The notes beneath the pieces are model-generated. The model did no database searches. It worked only from the letters and a program-made list of their open reading frames with translations, and had not been told where the DNA came from. Below are positions 35,007 to 43,297 of a DNA stretch of 64,000 nucleotides, in pieces; position 1 is the stretch's first letter; each line of letters opens with the position of its first letter. The translations under genes and the position numbers were made by a program. Source of the DNA: Shewanella loihica PV-4 (GTDB taxonomy: Bacteria; Pseudomonadota; Gammaproteobacteria; Enterobacterales; Shewanellaceae); the NCBI RefSeq assembly GCF_000016065.1, contig NC_009092.1, forward strand, positions 4,340,001 through 4,404,000, in the 5' to 3' direction.

Positions 35007-35008
35007 GC

Positions 35009-35548
35009 TTATATCTCCTCTCTATCAATCAGGTCGTGGCTACGCAGTCGCTCCAGTACGGGCGGCACCAACATGGCCGCCAACAGGGCGAAGAAGCTGC
35101 CAAACAACAGGCTCTTACCGAACTGTAGCGCCACCACTTGGGTGCTCAGCCCCGCCAGCAGCCCCTCGATAAGCCCCTTGCTGGCCCAGGCCAGGGTGCC
35201 CACCAGCGCCAGTATGATGCAGCGCCACTTGAGCGCCAGCAGGCTGGGCAGTAGCAGCAGGCAGATATCCATGGCGATAGCCGGCAGGCCAAACTTCACC
35301 AGCAGGAAGGGACCGCCCTTGCCGACGCCCAGGGTCATGGCCATCATGCCCGCCAACAGGCCACACAGGCTGATGGCACCGCGCTTACCCACGGCGCCAT
35401 AGCAAATTAAATAGAAGAAGCTCATCAGGAACATGGAATGTCCCGACAGCCCTAGTTTTAGCCTCAGCATCCCCTTCAGCGCCACCAGCAGGGTGGCACA
35501 GAAGCCGATAAACAGGGCGTCATTTAGGTTGAATCCTTTATTGTTCAT
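35009..35548 (-). CDS. putative ECF transporter S component (substrate-binding membrane protein)
   Basis: 179 residues from ATG 35548; the frame continues upstream to 35923 only as an antisense-like shadow of the T component. Five to six membrane helices are visible (ALFIGFCATLLVALKGML; MFLMSFFYLICYGAVG; AISLCGLLAGMMAMTLG; ICLLLLPSLLALKW; SLLFGSFFALLAAMLVP). Small size, helix count and position between the T component and a TiaS-like gene fit an S component; the fingerprint of a known vitamin family is not seen. It gives the system its substrate specificity. Confidence 0.65.
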   Translation of the reverse strand: MNNKGFNLNDALFIGFCATLLVALKGMLRLKLGLSGHSMFLMSFFYLICYGAVGKRGAISLCGLLAGMMAMTLGVGKGGPFLLVKFGLPAIAMDICLLLLPSLLALKWRCIILALVGTLAWASKGLIEGLLAGLSTQVVALQFGKSLLFGSFFALLAAMLVPPVLERLRSHDLIDREEI

Positions 35549-35562
35549 ACGCTTGGTTCTCA

Positions 35563-36234
35563 CTAATAGGGCCAGTGGGTCGGCTTGGGATGACGACCAA
35601 ACTGGCGCAGCCTGGCCGCTGTGGCCATCTGCTTGGATAGTTTTAACAGCTGGATCAGCAGCGGATAGAGCACGCAGTAGATCAGCTCGCGCCAATGCTT
35701 GGGACGCCACAACGACTTGAGGCGAATGTTGGCGCCGCGCATCACCTGCATCTGATAGATCTCCCGCGTCTCCTGCCCTAGGTAAGGCAAGATGCCGAAG
35801 CAGGCGGCCAGCACGAAGGCCCACTTGTGGGGCAGACAGAAGCTGAGCACCTCGCCGATTCGCTGGGGCGAGCAGGCCACCGACAGCCACCAGCCGGGGA
35901 TCATGGCCATCAAGATGCGGCACACGGCGATAATCCCCTCGGGTAGACGCTCGAGTCCGTGCAGCAACAGATAGAGCAGGCTAGTGATCGCCAACTGACT
36001 GGTGAAGATCACCAACAGCCCCCTGAGTCGCCCGCCCAGGTAACGACCCTGTATCAGCAACAGCAAGTTCGCCAGGCCCAGGTAATGCAGCCATGACTGG
36101 GGCAACAGGAAGGCGCAACTGGAGAGCCCCAGGGCGAGAAGGATGGCGAGCGCGCACCAGCGGGTATCGTTGACCGCGAAGTGGCGTTTAGCACGGCGCA
36201 CTCCAGGCGCGCGCACGCCGCGTCTAGCCCACAC
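35563..36234 (-). CDS. putative ECF transporter T component (EcfT-like)
   Basis: About 223 residues if GTG 36234 is the start, overlapping the ATPase stop by 11 bases; an ATG at 36279 would add 15. Several membrane helices (ALAILLALGLSSCAFLLP; LGLANLLLLIQGRYLG; LLVIFTSQLAITSLLYLLL) are followed by the coupling-helix region QETREIYQMQVMRGANIRLK, whose QVMRGA is close to the EcfT A-R-G signature that contacts the ATPases. It connects the ATPase to the S component. Confidence 0.75.
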   Translation of the reverse strand: MWARRGVRAPGVRRAKRHFAVNDTRWCALAILLALGLSSCAFLLPQSWLHYLGLANLLLLIQGRYLGGRLRGLLVIFTSQLAITSLLYLLLHGLERLPEGIIAVCRILMAMIPGWWLSVACSPQRIGEVLSFCLPHKWAFVLAACFGILPYLGQETREIYQMQVMRGANIRLKSLWRPKHWRELIYCVLYPLLIQLLKLSKQMATAARLRQFGRHPKPTHWPY

Positions 36235-37588
36235 GTGAATACGCCTGTGGCGAGGCCGAGAGAGATTCGAGACGCCCATCCACCACCCGCCAGAGGCGAT
36301 CCACCGGCAGCGCCGCAATCGGCCTGTGACTGGCGATCACCAGGGCTGTGCCCTGACGGCTCAGCTCGGTCAGCAGCGCCACTATCTTGTCGGTGAAGTG
36401 CTCGTCCAGCCCGGCGAACGGGTCATCCAGTAGCAGTAGCTTGGGCCTGAGACAGGCTAGCGACGCCAGGGCGATCAGATGCTGCTGACCGTAGGAGAGC
36501 GTATGAGGCGAGTGCCGCGCCAATGTAGTCAACCCAAGTTGCCCCAGGAGTTCGATGGCCCGCTCCAGCGGCAAGCCGAAACGCTTGAGGCTAAACTGCA
36601 TCTCCTCGATAACGGTATTTTCAAACAGCTGTCGACTCGGCCGCTGGTGCAGCAAGGCAAGGTCGGCGCCGAAGCGTCCCAACTTGGGCTTCTTGCCAAA
36701 CACCTTGATGCCCAAGGGATCGATATCCGCCTGAATACCGGCCAGACTCTTGAGCAGGGTACTCTTGCCGCAGCCGTTGTCGCCCACCAGGGCGGCAATC
36801 TCACCGGGGAAGAGCAGCAGGGAGTCGGCGTCGAACAGCTTCTGGCGCTCACGAAACGCTAAGGTAAAGCCATGACTGTCGATGACGGCGCTACCCTGCG
36901 GCCAGGCCGGCGACTCGCGCCAACTTACCTGCTCCGAAGTCGCTTCACACTCCGCCGGCGCTAACGCCTGCAGTTGGCCCTGACTGAGCTGCCATCTGTG
37001 GGTAACCAGATCCTTGAAGACGCCTCTGTGATGCTCGACGATCAACAGAGCCACGCCCTGCTGCTTGAGTTGGTGGAGCACGGCCGACAGCTCGGCCACT
37101 CCCTGATCGTCCAGCTGCGCCCAGGGCTCATCGAGCAACAAGAGGTCTGGCTCGAGCACCAGCTGGGCGGCGATCATCAGGCGATAACGCTGTCCCAGAG
37201 AGAGGCTGGCGATGGGCGTGTCTAGGCTGATATAGAGGCCGACCCGTCTTAGGGCCGAGCGCACCTGCAGCAGCATCTCACTGCTGGCGACGCCTAAGTT
37301 TTCCAGGGCGAAGGCCACCTCGGCCCCCAGCGTCTGGCGCAGCAGCTGCACATTGGGGTCCTGCATCACCACGCCCAGGGTCGCCCCCTCGGCGATCTCA
37401 CGCTCCCCCTCCCAGGGACGCTCCAGGATCCCCTGCAGCAGCTTGAGCAGAGTCGACTTACCACAGCCGGTGTAGCCGTGGATCAGGTGACACTCGCCGG
37501 CCGCTATGGTCAGATTAAGATCCTCAAACAGCGGCTGCGCCGCTGTCTGGAAGTTAAAATGGATCTGACTGAGTCGCACCAGGGCCAT
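36224..37588 (-). CDS. fused double ATPase of an ECF transporter (EcfA-EcfA')
   Basis: 454 residues with two ABC domains. First: Walker A GYTGCGKST, Q-loop VVMQDPNVQL, signature LSLGQRYR, Walker B LLLLDEPWAQLDD, switch His in LIVEHHR. Second: Walker A GDNGCGKST, Q-loop ALLHQRPSRQ, signature LSYGQQHL, Walker B LLLLDDPFAGLDE, switch VIASHRP. In the second domain Asp replaces the usual catalytic Glu after Walker B, so its ATP hydrolysis may be reduced. It starts 9 bp after the TonB receptor stop and overlaps the T-component start. Confidence 0.92.
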   Translation of the reverse strand: MALVRLSQIHFNFQTAAQPLFEDLNLTIAAGECHLIHGYTGCGKSTLLKLLQGILERPWEGEREIAEGATLGVVMQDPNVQLLRQTLGAEVAFALENLGVASSEMLLQVRSALRRVGLYISLDTPIASLSLGQRYRLMIAAQLVLEPDLLLLDEPWAQLDDQGVAELSAVLHQLKQQGVALLIVEHHRGVFKDLVTHRWQLSQGQLQALAPAECEATSEQVSWRESPAWPQGSAVIDSHGFTLAFRERQKLFDADSLLLFPGEIAALVGDNGCGKSTLLKSLAGIQADIDPLGIKVFGKKPKLGRFGADLALLHQRPSRQLFENTVIEEMQFSLKRFGLPLERAIELLGQLGLTTLARHSPHTLSYGQQHLIALASLACLRPKLLLLDDPFAGLDEHFTDKIVALLTELSRQGTALVIASHRPIAALPVDRLWRVVDGRLESLSASPQAYSRVG

Positions 37589-37597
37589 GGTTTATGC

Positions 37598-39805
37598 CTA
37601 TAGCTGCCAGTTCACGCCCAGGAACAACTGACGACCCGCCTGAGGCAGCCCCTCGCTCTGATAGTAACGCTCATCGAGCAGGTTAGTGGCTCTGAGGTAG
37701 ACAGACAGGGCGTCACCCGCGATAGGCTGGCTCAGCTTGAGATCCACCAGTGTGTAGTCATCCAGCGACTTCTCCACCAGCTGTTTCTGACCGGCCACCT
37801 TCTCTTCGGTGTGGAACACCTGGCCCATGATGTGCTCGATATTCAGGTTGATGCGGGTCGCAAAGCTAAACTCGTAATCCGCCTGCAGCCTGAATTTATG
37901 ACGCGGACGGTACTCTAAGGTATCCAGTCCCGGCGCCGCATCCTTGTCTTCACTATCGAGGAAGCTGTAGCCGAAGCTCAGCGACAGGTTATCGATGCTC
38001 TGATCGCGTACCAGGAAGTCGACCCCCTTGAACTGATAGCGGCCCATGTTCTGATAGATGCCATCGACATCCTTGGCGATATAGTTGTCCGCATCCGTGT
38101 AGTAGGCCGCCAGGCTCAGATCTGTGTTGCTACCCAGCCCCTGTGCCAGACTCAGCTCCAGGTGTTTAGAGGTCTCAGATTGCAGATCTTGGTTACCCGA
38201 CGAGAGTGAGTAGAGGTTGCGCATCGATGGGAAACGCACCTTACGGGCCACACCCAGATTGAGGCGAGTCGCTTCGGCGGCCTGCCAGTAGGCTGAGGCC
38301 TGCGCCGAGTAGTCGGACTCATCTTCACGCACACGTTGCTGCTCGTGTAGGGCGCCGCCCAGGCTGGCACCGATACTATCCTGTTGATACTGATATTCCG
38401 CCGCCAGGGTGTAGAGCCAGGACGAATCGTCGAATGACTCGGCGCCGCCAGAGCCATTACCACCGCCCGTGCCACCGCCGGTTCCTGAGCCAGAACCGCC
38501 ACCTGTGCCAGATCCGCTACCCGACCCTGTTCCACTGCCTGAACCCGAACCGCTACCGGTTCCCGATCCCGAGCCTGATCCGCCCCCAGTACCTGAGCCC
38601 GAACCACCTCCAGTTCCTGTTCCAGATCCGCTGCCGGAGCCAGATCCTAAACCACTACCTGAACCACTGCCGGTGCCACTTCCTGTGCCTGTGCTGCCGG
38701 TATCTATCTGATTACTCTCTGACTCCCAGCTCTGGTGCTCGGCGATCAGGGCGCCGGTCAGCAGGTGACCCTTATCGAAGTCGGCGATCAGCTGCAGGTT
38801 ACCGCCGCTGACCACAGAGCGGCCGTCCAGGCTCTGCTGCAGGCCGGCGAAACTGTCATCCAGATAACGGTTTTCCAGCACGTCAGACTGATTCTGGTAG
38901 ATGAAGCCCCTCAGGGTCAGCAGCTCGTTGAATCTATGGGCCAGACCCAGTTGCACCGTATGGGCATCATAGTCGTCGACGCGTTCAAATTTGGCCTTAC
39001 CAGAGGTTGTGCCATCGACGGCGGGCTTGCCCCACTCGCCGCTACGCAGGCTGAGGTTTGCCATCAGCTGGGTATTGTCCGACAGCCAGTAGCTGCCCTG
39101 GGCAAACAGGTTGTTGATCGTCTTGTCGCTGTTGAAACGGGTATCGCCCTGCTGCACCTCGGTATCCGGCTGATCGCCAGACACAGGCCAGCCATCGGTC
39201 TGCTGACGCGACAGCGATACCAGCCCCTGCCAGCGTTCGCCCGAGCCCGCCACTGTGACGTCGCCGTTGAAGGTATCGTTTTCGCCGCCCTCTAGATGGC
39301 CGGAGAAGCCGGGCACATCGGCGCCCTGTTTAGTGCGGATGTTGATCACGCCGCCGGCGCCGCCCGGACCATAGAGCACAGAGGTTGGGCCCATGGAGAC
39401 GGTGACCGAGGCGATCTGGCTGGCAGGCACCACGCTAGGATCGAACTGACCATCTTCGGCGCCATTGGCCGGCACGCCGTTGATCAGATAGATGACGTGT
39501 CTGGCCTTAAAGCCGCGCACATCGACCCTGGGCGTGCCCTGGCCACCGGTACGCACATAGACGCCAGGGGCATTCTTCAGTACCTCGTCCAGGCTCTGGG
39601 CACCCATGGCCTGAATTTCATCGGCACTGATGGTCCAGCTACTCGTGGTCTGTTGCAGCGGCGTCGGCTTCTCGCCGGTCACCACTATGACTTCGGCCAC
39701 ATCTAAAATGGGCTCGTGTTTGACTTCCTCGGCCATGACCAGAGGACTGGCGGCAACCGCGGCTGCCACGAGTGATAATTTGAGACTGATTGGTTTGTTT
39801 TTCAT
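37598..39805 (-). CDS. TonB-dependent outer-membrane receptor with Gly/Ser repeat loop
   Basis: 735 residues. Signal peptide to about residue 25 (SLVAAAVAASPLVMA), a TonB box near EVIVVTGEK, a plug domain with SLDEVLKNAPGVYVRTGGQG and GPTSVLYGPGGAGGVINIRT, then the barrel, ending GRQLFLGVNWQL as usual. It imports a ligand across the outer membrane with energy from TonB-ExbBD. Residues about 368-455 are an extraordinary run of Gly, Ser and Thr inserted in what should be an extracellular loop. It heads the operon with the ECF ATPase, T, S and TiaS-like genes, so all probably handle one ligand. Confidence 0.93.
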   Translation of the reverse strand: MKNKPISLKLSLVAAAVAASPLVMAEEVKHEPILDVAEVIVVTGEKPTPLQQTTSSWTISADEIQAMGAQSLDEVLKNAPGVYVRTGGQGTPRVDVRGFKARHVIYLINGVPANGAEDGQFDPSVVPASQIASVTVSMGPTSVLYGPGGAGGVINIRTKQGADVPGFSGHLEGGENDTFNGDVTVAGSGERWQGLVSLSRQQTDGWPVSGDQPDTEVQQGDTRFNSDKTINNLFAQGSYWLSDNTQLMANLSLRSGEWGKPAVDGTTSGKAKFERVDDYDAHTVQLGLAHRFNELLTLRGFIYQNQSDVLENRYLDDSFAGLQQSLDGRSVVSGGNLQLIADFDKGHLLTGALIAEHQSWESESNQIDTGSTGTGSGTGSGSGSGLGSGSGSGSGTGTGGGSGSGTGGGSGSGSGTGSGSGSGSGTGSGSGSGTGGGSGSGTGGGTGGGNGSGGAESFDDSSWLYTLAAEYQYQQDSIGASLGGALHEQQRVREDESDYSAQASAYWQAAEATRLNLGVARKVRFPSMRNLYSLSSGNQDLQSETSKHLELSLAQGLGSNTDLSLAAYYTDADNYIAKDVDGIYQNMGRYQFKGVDFLVRDQSIDNLSLSFGYSFLDSEDKDAAPGLDTLEYRPRHKFRLQADYEFSFATRINLNIEHIMGQVFHTEEKVAGQKQLVEKSLDDYTLVDLKLSQPIAGDALSVYLRATNLLDERYYQSEGLPQAGRQLFLGVNWQL
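38440..38704 (-). repeat. degenerate short-period repeat coding Gly/Ser/Thr loop
   Basis: About 265 bp made of hexamer-like GGCTCA / GGATCT / GGTACT variants (minus strand) within the TonB receptor gene. Codons vary (GGC, GGT, GGA, GGG; TCA, AGT, TCT, AGC), so the tract is kept in frame as protein, not as an exact DNA repeat. Confidence 0.85.
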
Positions 39806-40195
39806 GTTTTCATCGCTGTGTCATTTCCCTATGGCCGTCATTCTTCCGGCTTACACCTGTAGCAACAAGCTAACGAAAACCAAAAACAAACCCAGATCGA
39901 CAAATTTGAACAAATGCCGCGGTGACGACGATAGGCAAGGGACATTTTGTCCAGTGTAAAGCCTTGATTAGACAAAAATACACAGGCTTGAAATGCTTCC
40001 GAAAAAACTGACAAATCTCTCTTTTCTTGGACAAGCTCACAGCTTAACCGCCTGTAACTTGACAGCTAACAGTCGGCACATTAATTTGTGGTAAAGATTC
40101 TTATTACCAATTCAGATAAGTCTCACATTCGCCGCGTTTGATGTCCTTAACCCGCCCTCAAACTCACGCACTTTTTTACCAGGTTGGAGTATTTC
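39806..40195. other. intergenic region between divergent TonB operon and menF
   Basis: No gene. It must hold the promoters for both units. A palindrome GGACATTTTGTCC-type element lies at about 39950-39962 and a TGGTAA-N9-TTACCA element at 40089. I looked for a cobalamin riboswitch on the minus strand and saw neither the box GCCACTG nor the rest of the core. Confidence 0.5.
40089..40109. promoter_or_regulatory. operator-like palindrome TGGTAA-N9-TTACCA
   Basis: Perfect 6-bp arms spaced by nine bases, about 90 bp before menF and 280 bp before the TonB receptor gene. It weakly resembles a Fur box (10 of 14 in the 7-1-7 form by eye); the binding protein is unknown. Confidence 0.4.
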
Positions 40196-41554
40196 TTGAG
40201 CGTTTCCTCGCTGCCACAGGCCATACAATCCTTATCCCGCAAACTCGAAAAACTCGACATACACCCCCAGGGTGAGCCGATCATTCAGTTGTCGGTGACG
40301 GCCTGTGTAATGCCGATGATCGCCTGGATCGCCAGCCAACCTTGTTATCCCAGGATCTACTGGCATGGCCGCGACACCCAGGAAGAGGTCGCCGCTCTGG
40401 GGTGCTGTAAAGATTTCATCTTCGAAGATGCGGTAGACGACAACCAGCTTTCCCAGGCCTATCAGACCCAGAGGTCACTCTCGACCAACCAGGAGATACG
40501 CTACTACGGCGGCGTCGCCTTCGATCGTCATACCGAGTGCTGGCCCGAGTATGGCCGCGCCCATTTCATCCTGCCCAGGGTCGAGCTGAGACGCAGTGGC
40601 GATGAATACAAGCTGCTGGTCAACCTCAATGTCGAATCCGGCGATATCGAGCAGGAGCGTAACCTGGCGCTGCAGGCCCTCGCCGCTTTGGTACCACCCA
40701 AGCCGCTGGCGCCACCGAACAAGATCCAGCTGCTGAGTCGCAGCGATCGTCCCAACAAGCTGCGCTGGCACGAGCTGGTCAACCAGGTCACCCATGACAG
40801 GTTTATTCAAGATACGCCTAAGGTGGTGCTGTCACGTCTGACGCAACTTGAGGTGAACGAGAAGGTGGATCCCTGGATGCTGCTGGCCAGCTGGCAGGGT
40901 CGCAACCAGAACAGTTTTCAATTTGGCTTTCAGTTCAGCCCGGAGAGCGCCTTTATCTCCTGCACGCCGGAGCGTCTCTACCGACGTCGCCAGCGCGAGG
41001 TATTTACCGAGGCCTTAGCGGGCACCACCACACGCGGACTCAACGAGGCCGAAGATGCCATGCTGGCGCAGCAGTTGCTGGACGACACCAAGAACAGCCA
41101 TGAGAACCAGCTGGTGCGCGAGCATATCGTCGATGCCCTGACCCCACTGAGCAACTATGTGGGCGCCGACGAGCTGGCCAAGGTGTTTAAGCTGAGCCAC
41201 ATCCAGCATCTACACAGAGCCATTCGCGCCGAACTCAAGCCTGGGGTGAACGATTTTCAGATCCTGCAGGCCCTGCACCCCACCCCTGCCGTGGGCGGCC
41301 TGCCAAAGGCTTCAGCCATCAACTTTATTCGCCAGCGAGAAGGCTACACCCGTGGCTGGTATGCCGGTGCCTGTGGCTACTTCAACAAGTATGAGAGCGA
41401 GTTTGCGGTGGCGATTCGTAGTGCGCTGATCGAACCCGGACGCATCAACTTGTTTGCCGGTGCGGGGATCGTCTCGGGCTCTGAGGCCGAGGCGGAATGG
41501 AACGAGCTGGAGAATAAGCTCAAGACCATAATGTCGATCCTGACAGAGGTCTAG
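40196..41554 (+). CDS. menF: isochorismate synthase MenF
   Basis: About 452 residues from TTG 40196, chosen because GGAG lies seven bases upstream; TTG 40184 overlaps that site. The chorismate-utilising core is clear: FISCTPERLYRRRQREVFTE, EALAGTTTRGLNEAED, HENQLVREHIVDALTPLSNY, LHPTPAVGGLPKASA, and the final INLFAGAGIVSGSEAEAEWN. It converts chorismate to isochorismate for menaquinone, the quinone used in anaerobic respiration. No other men genes are next to it on this strand in the window. Confidence 0.93.
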   Translation: MSVSSLPQAIQSLSRKLEKLDIHPQGEPIIQLSVTACVMPMIAWIASQPCYPRIYWHGRDTQEEVAALGCCKDFIFEDAVDDNQLSQAYQTQRSLSTNQEIRYYGGVAFDRHTECWPEYGRAHFILPRVELRRSGDEYKLLVNLNVESGDIEQERNLALQALAALVPPKPLAPPNKIQLLSRSDRPNKLRWHELVNQVTHDRFIQDTPKVVLSRLTQLEVNEKVDPWMLLASWQGRNQNSFQFGFQFSPESAFISCTPERLYRRRQREVFTEALAGTTTRGLNEAEDAMLAQQLLDDTKNSHENQLVREHIVDALTPLSNYVGADELAKVFKLSHIQHLHRAIRAELKPGVNDFQILQALHPTPAVGGLPKASAINFIRQREGYTRGWYAGACGYFNKYESEFAVAIRSALIEPGRINLFAGAGIVSGSEAEAEWNELENKLKTIMSILTEV

Positions 41555-41555
41555 G

Positions 41556-42311
41556 TTAGTTAACTGTCGGCACCCGGGCGCGATAGCTGATGTTGGCCTG
41601 AAACAGCCTGTCCAGCTCGCCACTCTCGGCCATACGCGCCATAACACTGTTGAAGATCGCCTTCAGACGCTTGCCCTTCGGAGTCTGGGGAAAGACGAAA
41701 AACACCTCTGGATTCAACACGTTTTCCTTTATCACATACTGCTGCGGCCGATTCAGCTGGCTGGCGAGTCCCTGCAGGGAACGCTTGTAGTCGAGCACGG
41801 CGTCTATCTTGCCGTTGTTGACATGGTTAAGCATCTGCAGCAGATCGCTGCCCTCCTCGTAATACATGGGCACCTTGATGAAGGTGTCGTAGCGATACTC
41901 CAGCAGCGCCTTCACCTTCTTCTTTTTCAGGCTGTTGATATCCTGCCAGATGGCCGCCAGCTCTGGGGTGAGGGCCGCGTCCACCTGATCGACCTCTACC
42001 GGCAGGTCGCAGTAATAGTCGGGTTTGACTTCGTCGATGTAGAAGCCCAGCCCCACATCGACCTTTTGCTGCTGCACCATGTAGAGGGCACGGGAGAAAG
42101 GCACGAAATCTATCGAAATTTTCCACTTGGGGGCGGGGAAGGCACTTTGCAGCAGCGCGAGATAATAACCCTTGCCATCGGGCGTGCTGTAACCGGGCCA
42201 GTTGCCGGTCACGACAGTGATCTCTTCCACCTCTTCGGACACGGCGCGCCAGGGCGTGCTCACTAACAGGCAGGCGCATAAGATGACCACAAGATAACGC
42301 CAAGATCTCAT
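41556..42311 (-). CDS. periplasmic solute-binding-like protein (SBP_bac_3 type)
   Basis: About 251 residues from ATG 42311 (MRSWRYLVVILCACLLVS signal; the longer frame to 42332 adds seven). The sequence EITVVTGNWPGYSTPDGKGY, FVPFSRALYMVQQQKVDVGL and GKIDAVLDYKRSLQGLASQL follow the periplasmic binding protein type II pattern common in Shewanella and Vibrio as orphan, transporter-less proteins. The ligand is unknown; no permease adjoins. It converges with menF, leaving one base between stops. Confidence 0.8.
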   Translation of the reverse strand: MRSWRYLVVILCACLLVSTPWRAVSEEVEEITVVTGNWPGYSTPDGKGYYLALLQSAFPAPKWKISIDFVPFSRALYMVQQQKVDVGLGFYIDEVKPDYYCDLPVEVDQVDAALTPELAAIWQDINSLKKKKVKALLEYRYDTFIKVPMYYEEGSDLLQMLNHVNNGKIDAVLDYKRSLQGLASQLNRPQQYVIKENVLNPEVFFVFPQTPKGKRLKAIFNSVMARMAESGELDRLFQANISYRARVPTVN

Positions 42312-42504
42312 CGGCCCCCTCCTCGAAATCATGGTGATAGTCCACCAAGTGTAGTCTCTTTATGTGGTCCAAGCGGGAGCCGGGCAGAGAAAACTGCGCA
42401 AAATCCTTGCTCATTTGGTCTTAATGACTATAATTTGCCGCCCTGTCTCCCGGGTCAACCTTGGAAGACGGCTAACCGAGGCGTAAGCCTTATCCAGTTT
42501 CTAA

Positions 42505-42541
42505 GCGGGTTCCCTCACCCCGCGTTAACCCATTAAAAAGG
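42505..42541 (+). promoter_or_regulatory. preQ1-I riboswitch controlling yhhQ
   Basis: GCGGG (42505-42509) pairs with CCCGC (42519-42523); the loop TTCCCTCAC and the A-rich tail GTTAACCCATTAAAAAGG complete the compact H-type pseudoknot design of class I preQ1 aptamers (compare the Thermoanaerobacter element: ...GGGUCGCAGUAACCC...UUAACAAAACAAGG). The tail ends in the ribosome site AAAAAGG seven bases before the start, so ligand binding would block translation. Confidence 0.82.
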
Positions 42542-42548
42542 CCACAAG

Positions 42549-43217
42549 ATGTTAATGTTATCCCAAGCGCAGATTCAGCGTGCGCTACTGCTGCTCGTCA
42601 GCTTTCATATTGCCATTATCACCGCAAGTAACTACTTGGTTCAGCTACCCTTTCAGCTATTTGGTTTTCATACCACCTGGGGCGCCTTTAGCTTTCCCTT
42701 CGTCTATCTGGCCACAGATCTGACGGTGAGAATCTTCGGCCAGCAGTCGGCGCGTAAGATCATCCTCAGGGCCATGATACCTGCGCTGTTGATCTCCTAT
42801 CTGATCGGCGTGCTCTTCCATCAGGGCAGTTTTCAAGGTGGCGACGCCTTAGCGCAGTTCAACAACTTCGTGTTTCGTATCGCCTTCGCCAGCTTCGCCG
42901 CCTATCTGGTGGGCCAGCTGATGGACATTACCGTGTTTGCCCGCCTAAGACAGGCCAAGGCCTGGTGGGTAGCGCCTGCCGCCTCGACGGTTATCGGCAA
43001 TCTTATCGATACCCTGGTCTTCTTCAGCGTGGCCTTCTATGCCTCGAGCGATCCCTTCATGGCCGAGCACTGGATGGAGATCGCCAGCGTCGACTATGGC
43101 TTCAAGCTGATCGTTAGTCTGGGCCTCTTCCTGCCAGCCTACGGCGTCTTGCTCAGGGTATTGCAGGAGCGAATTTTGCGAGAAGGCCAGACAAAATCGC
43201 AAAGCAAACTGGCCTGA
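42549..43217 (+). CDS. yhhQ: YhhQ family queuosine precursor (preQ0/preQ1) transporter
   Basis: 222 residues with six membrane helices. Family marks: LVQLPFQLFGFHTTWGAFSF, FPFVYLATDLTVRIFGQQSA and AASTVIGNLIDTLVFFSVAF. YhhQ takes up 7-cyano-7-deazaguanine and related precursors for queuosine in tRNA. The riboswitch in front of it senses such a precursor, which independently supports the assignment. ATG 42549; a second ATG at 42555 is possible. Confidence 0.94.
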   Translation: MLMLSQAQIQRALLLLVSFHIAIITASNYLVQLPFQLFGFHTTWGAFSFPFVYLATDLTVRIFGQQSARKIILRAMIPALLISYLIGVLFHQGSFQGGDALAQFNNFVFRIAFASFAAYLVGQLMDITVFARLRQAKAWWVAPAASTVIGNLIDTLVFFSVAFYASSDPFMAEHWMEIASVDYGFKLIVSLGLFLPAYGVLLRVLQERILREGQTKSQSKLA

Positions 43218-43297
43218 CCAGTTGATTTGTACTATCATCGCGGCACTCAAATTTTCACCAGTGCCGCCTTGCTAGCGACAAACTTTGGAGAGCCAAG

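Noticed and set aside
35549..35923. N-terminal extension of the S-component reading frame
   Set aside because: It lies inside the T-component gene in another frame; the ATG at 35548 begins the hydrophobic protein.
38469..38711. Pro-Glu-Pro-Asp-rich + strand open frame
   Set aside because: It is the complement of the Gly/Ser repeat in the TonB receptor gene.
39806..40180. Cobalamin or other vitamin riboswitch before the TonB receptor
   Set aside because: The conserved cobalamin-box core is missing, and no thiamin, FMN or molybdenum-cofactor pattern was found.
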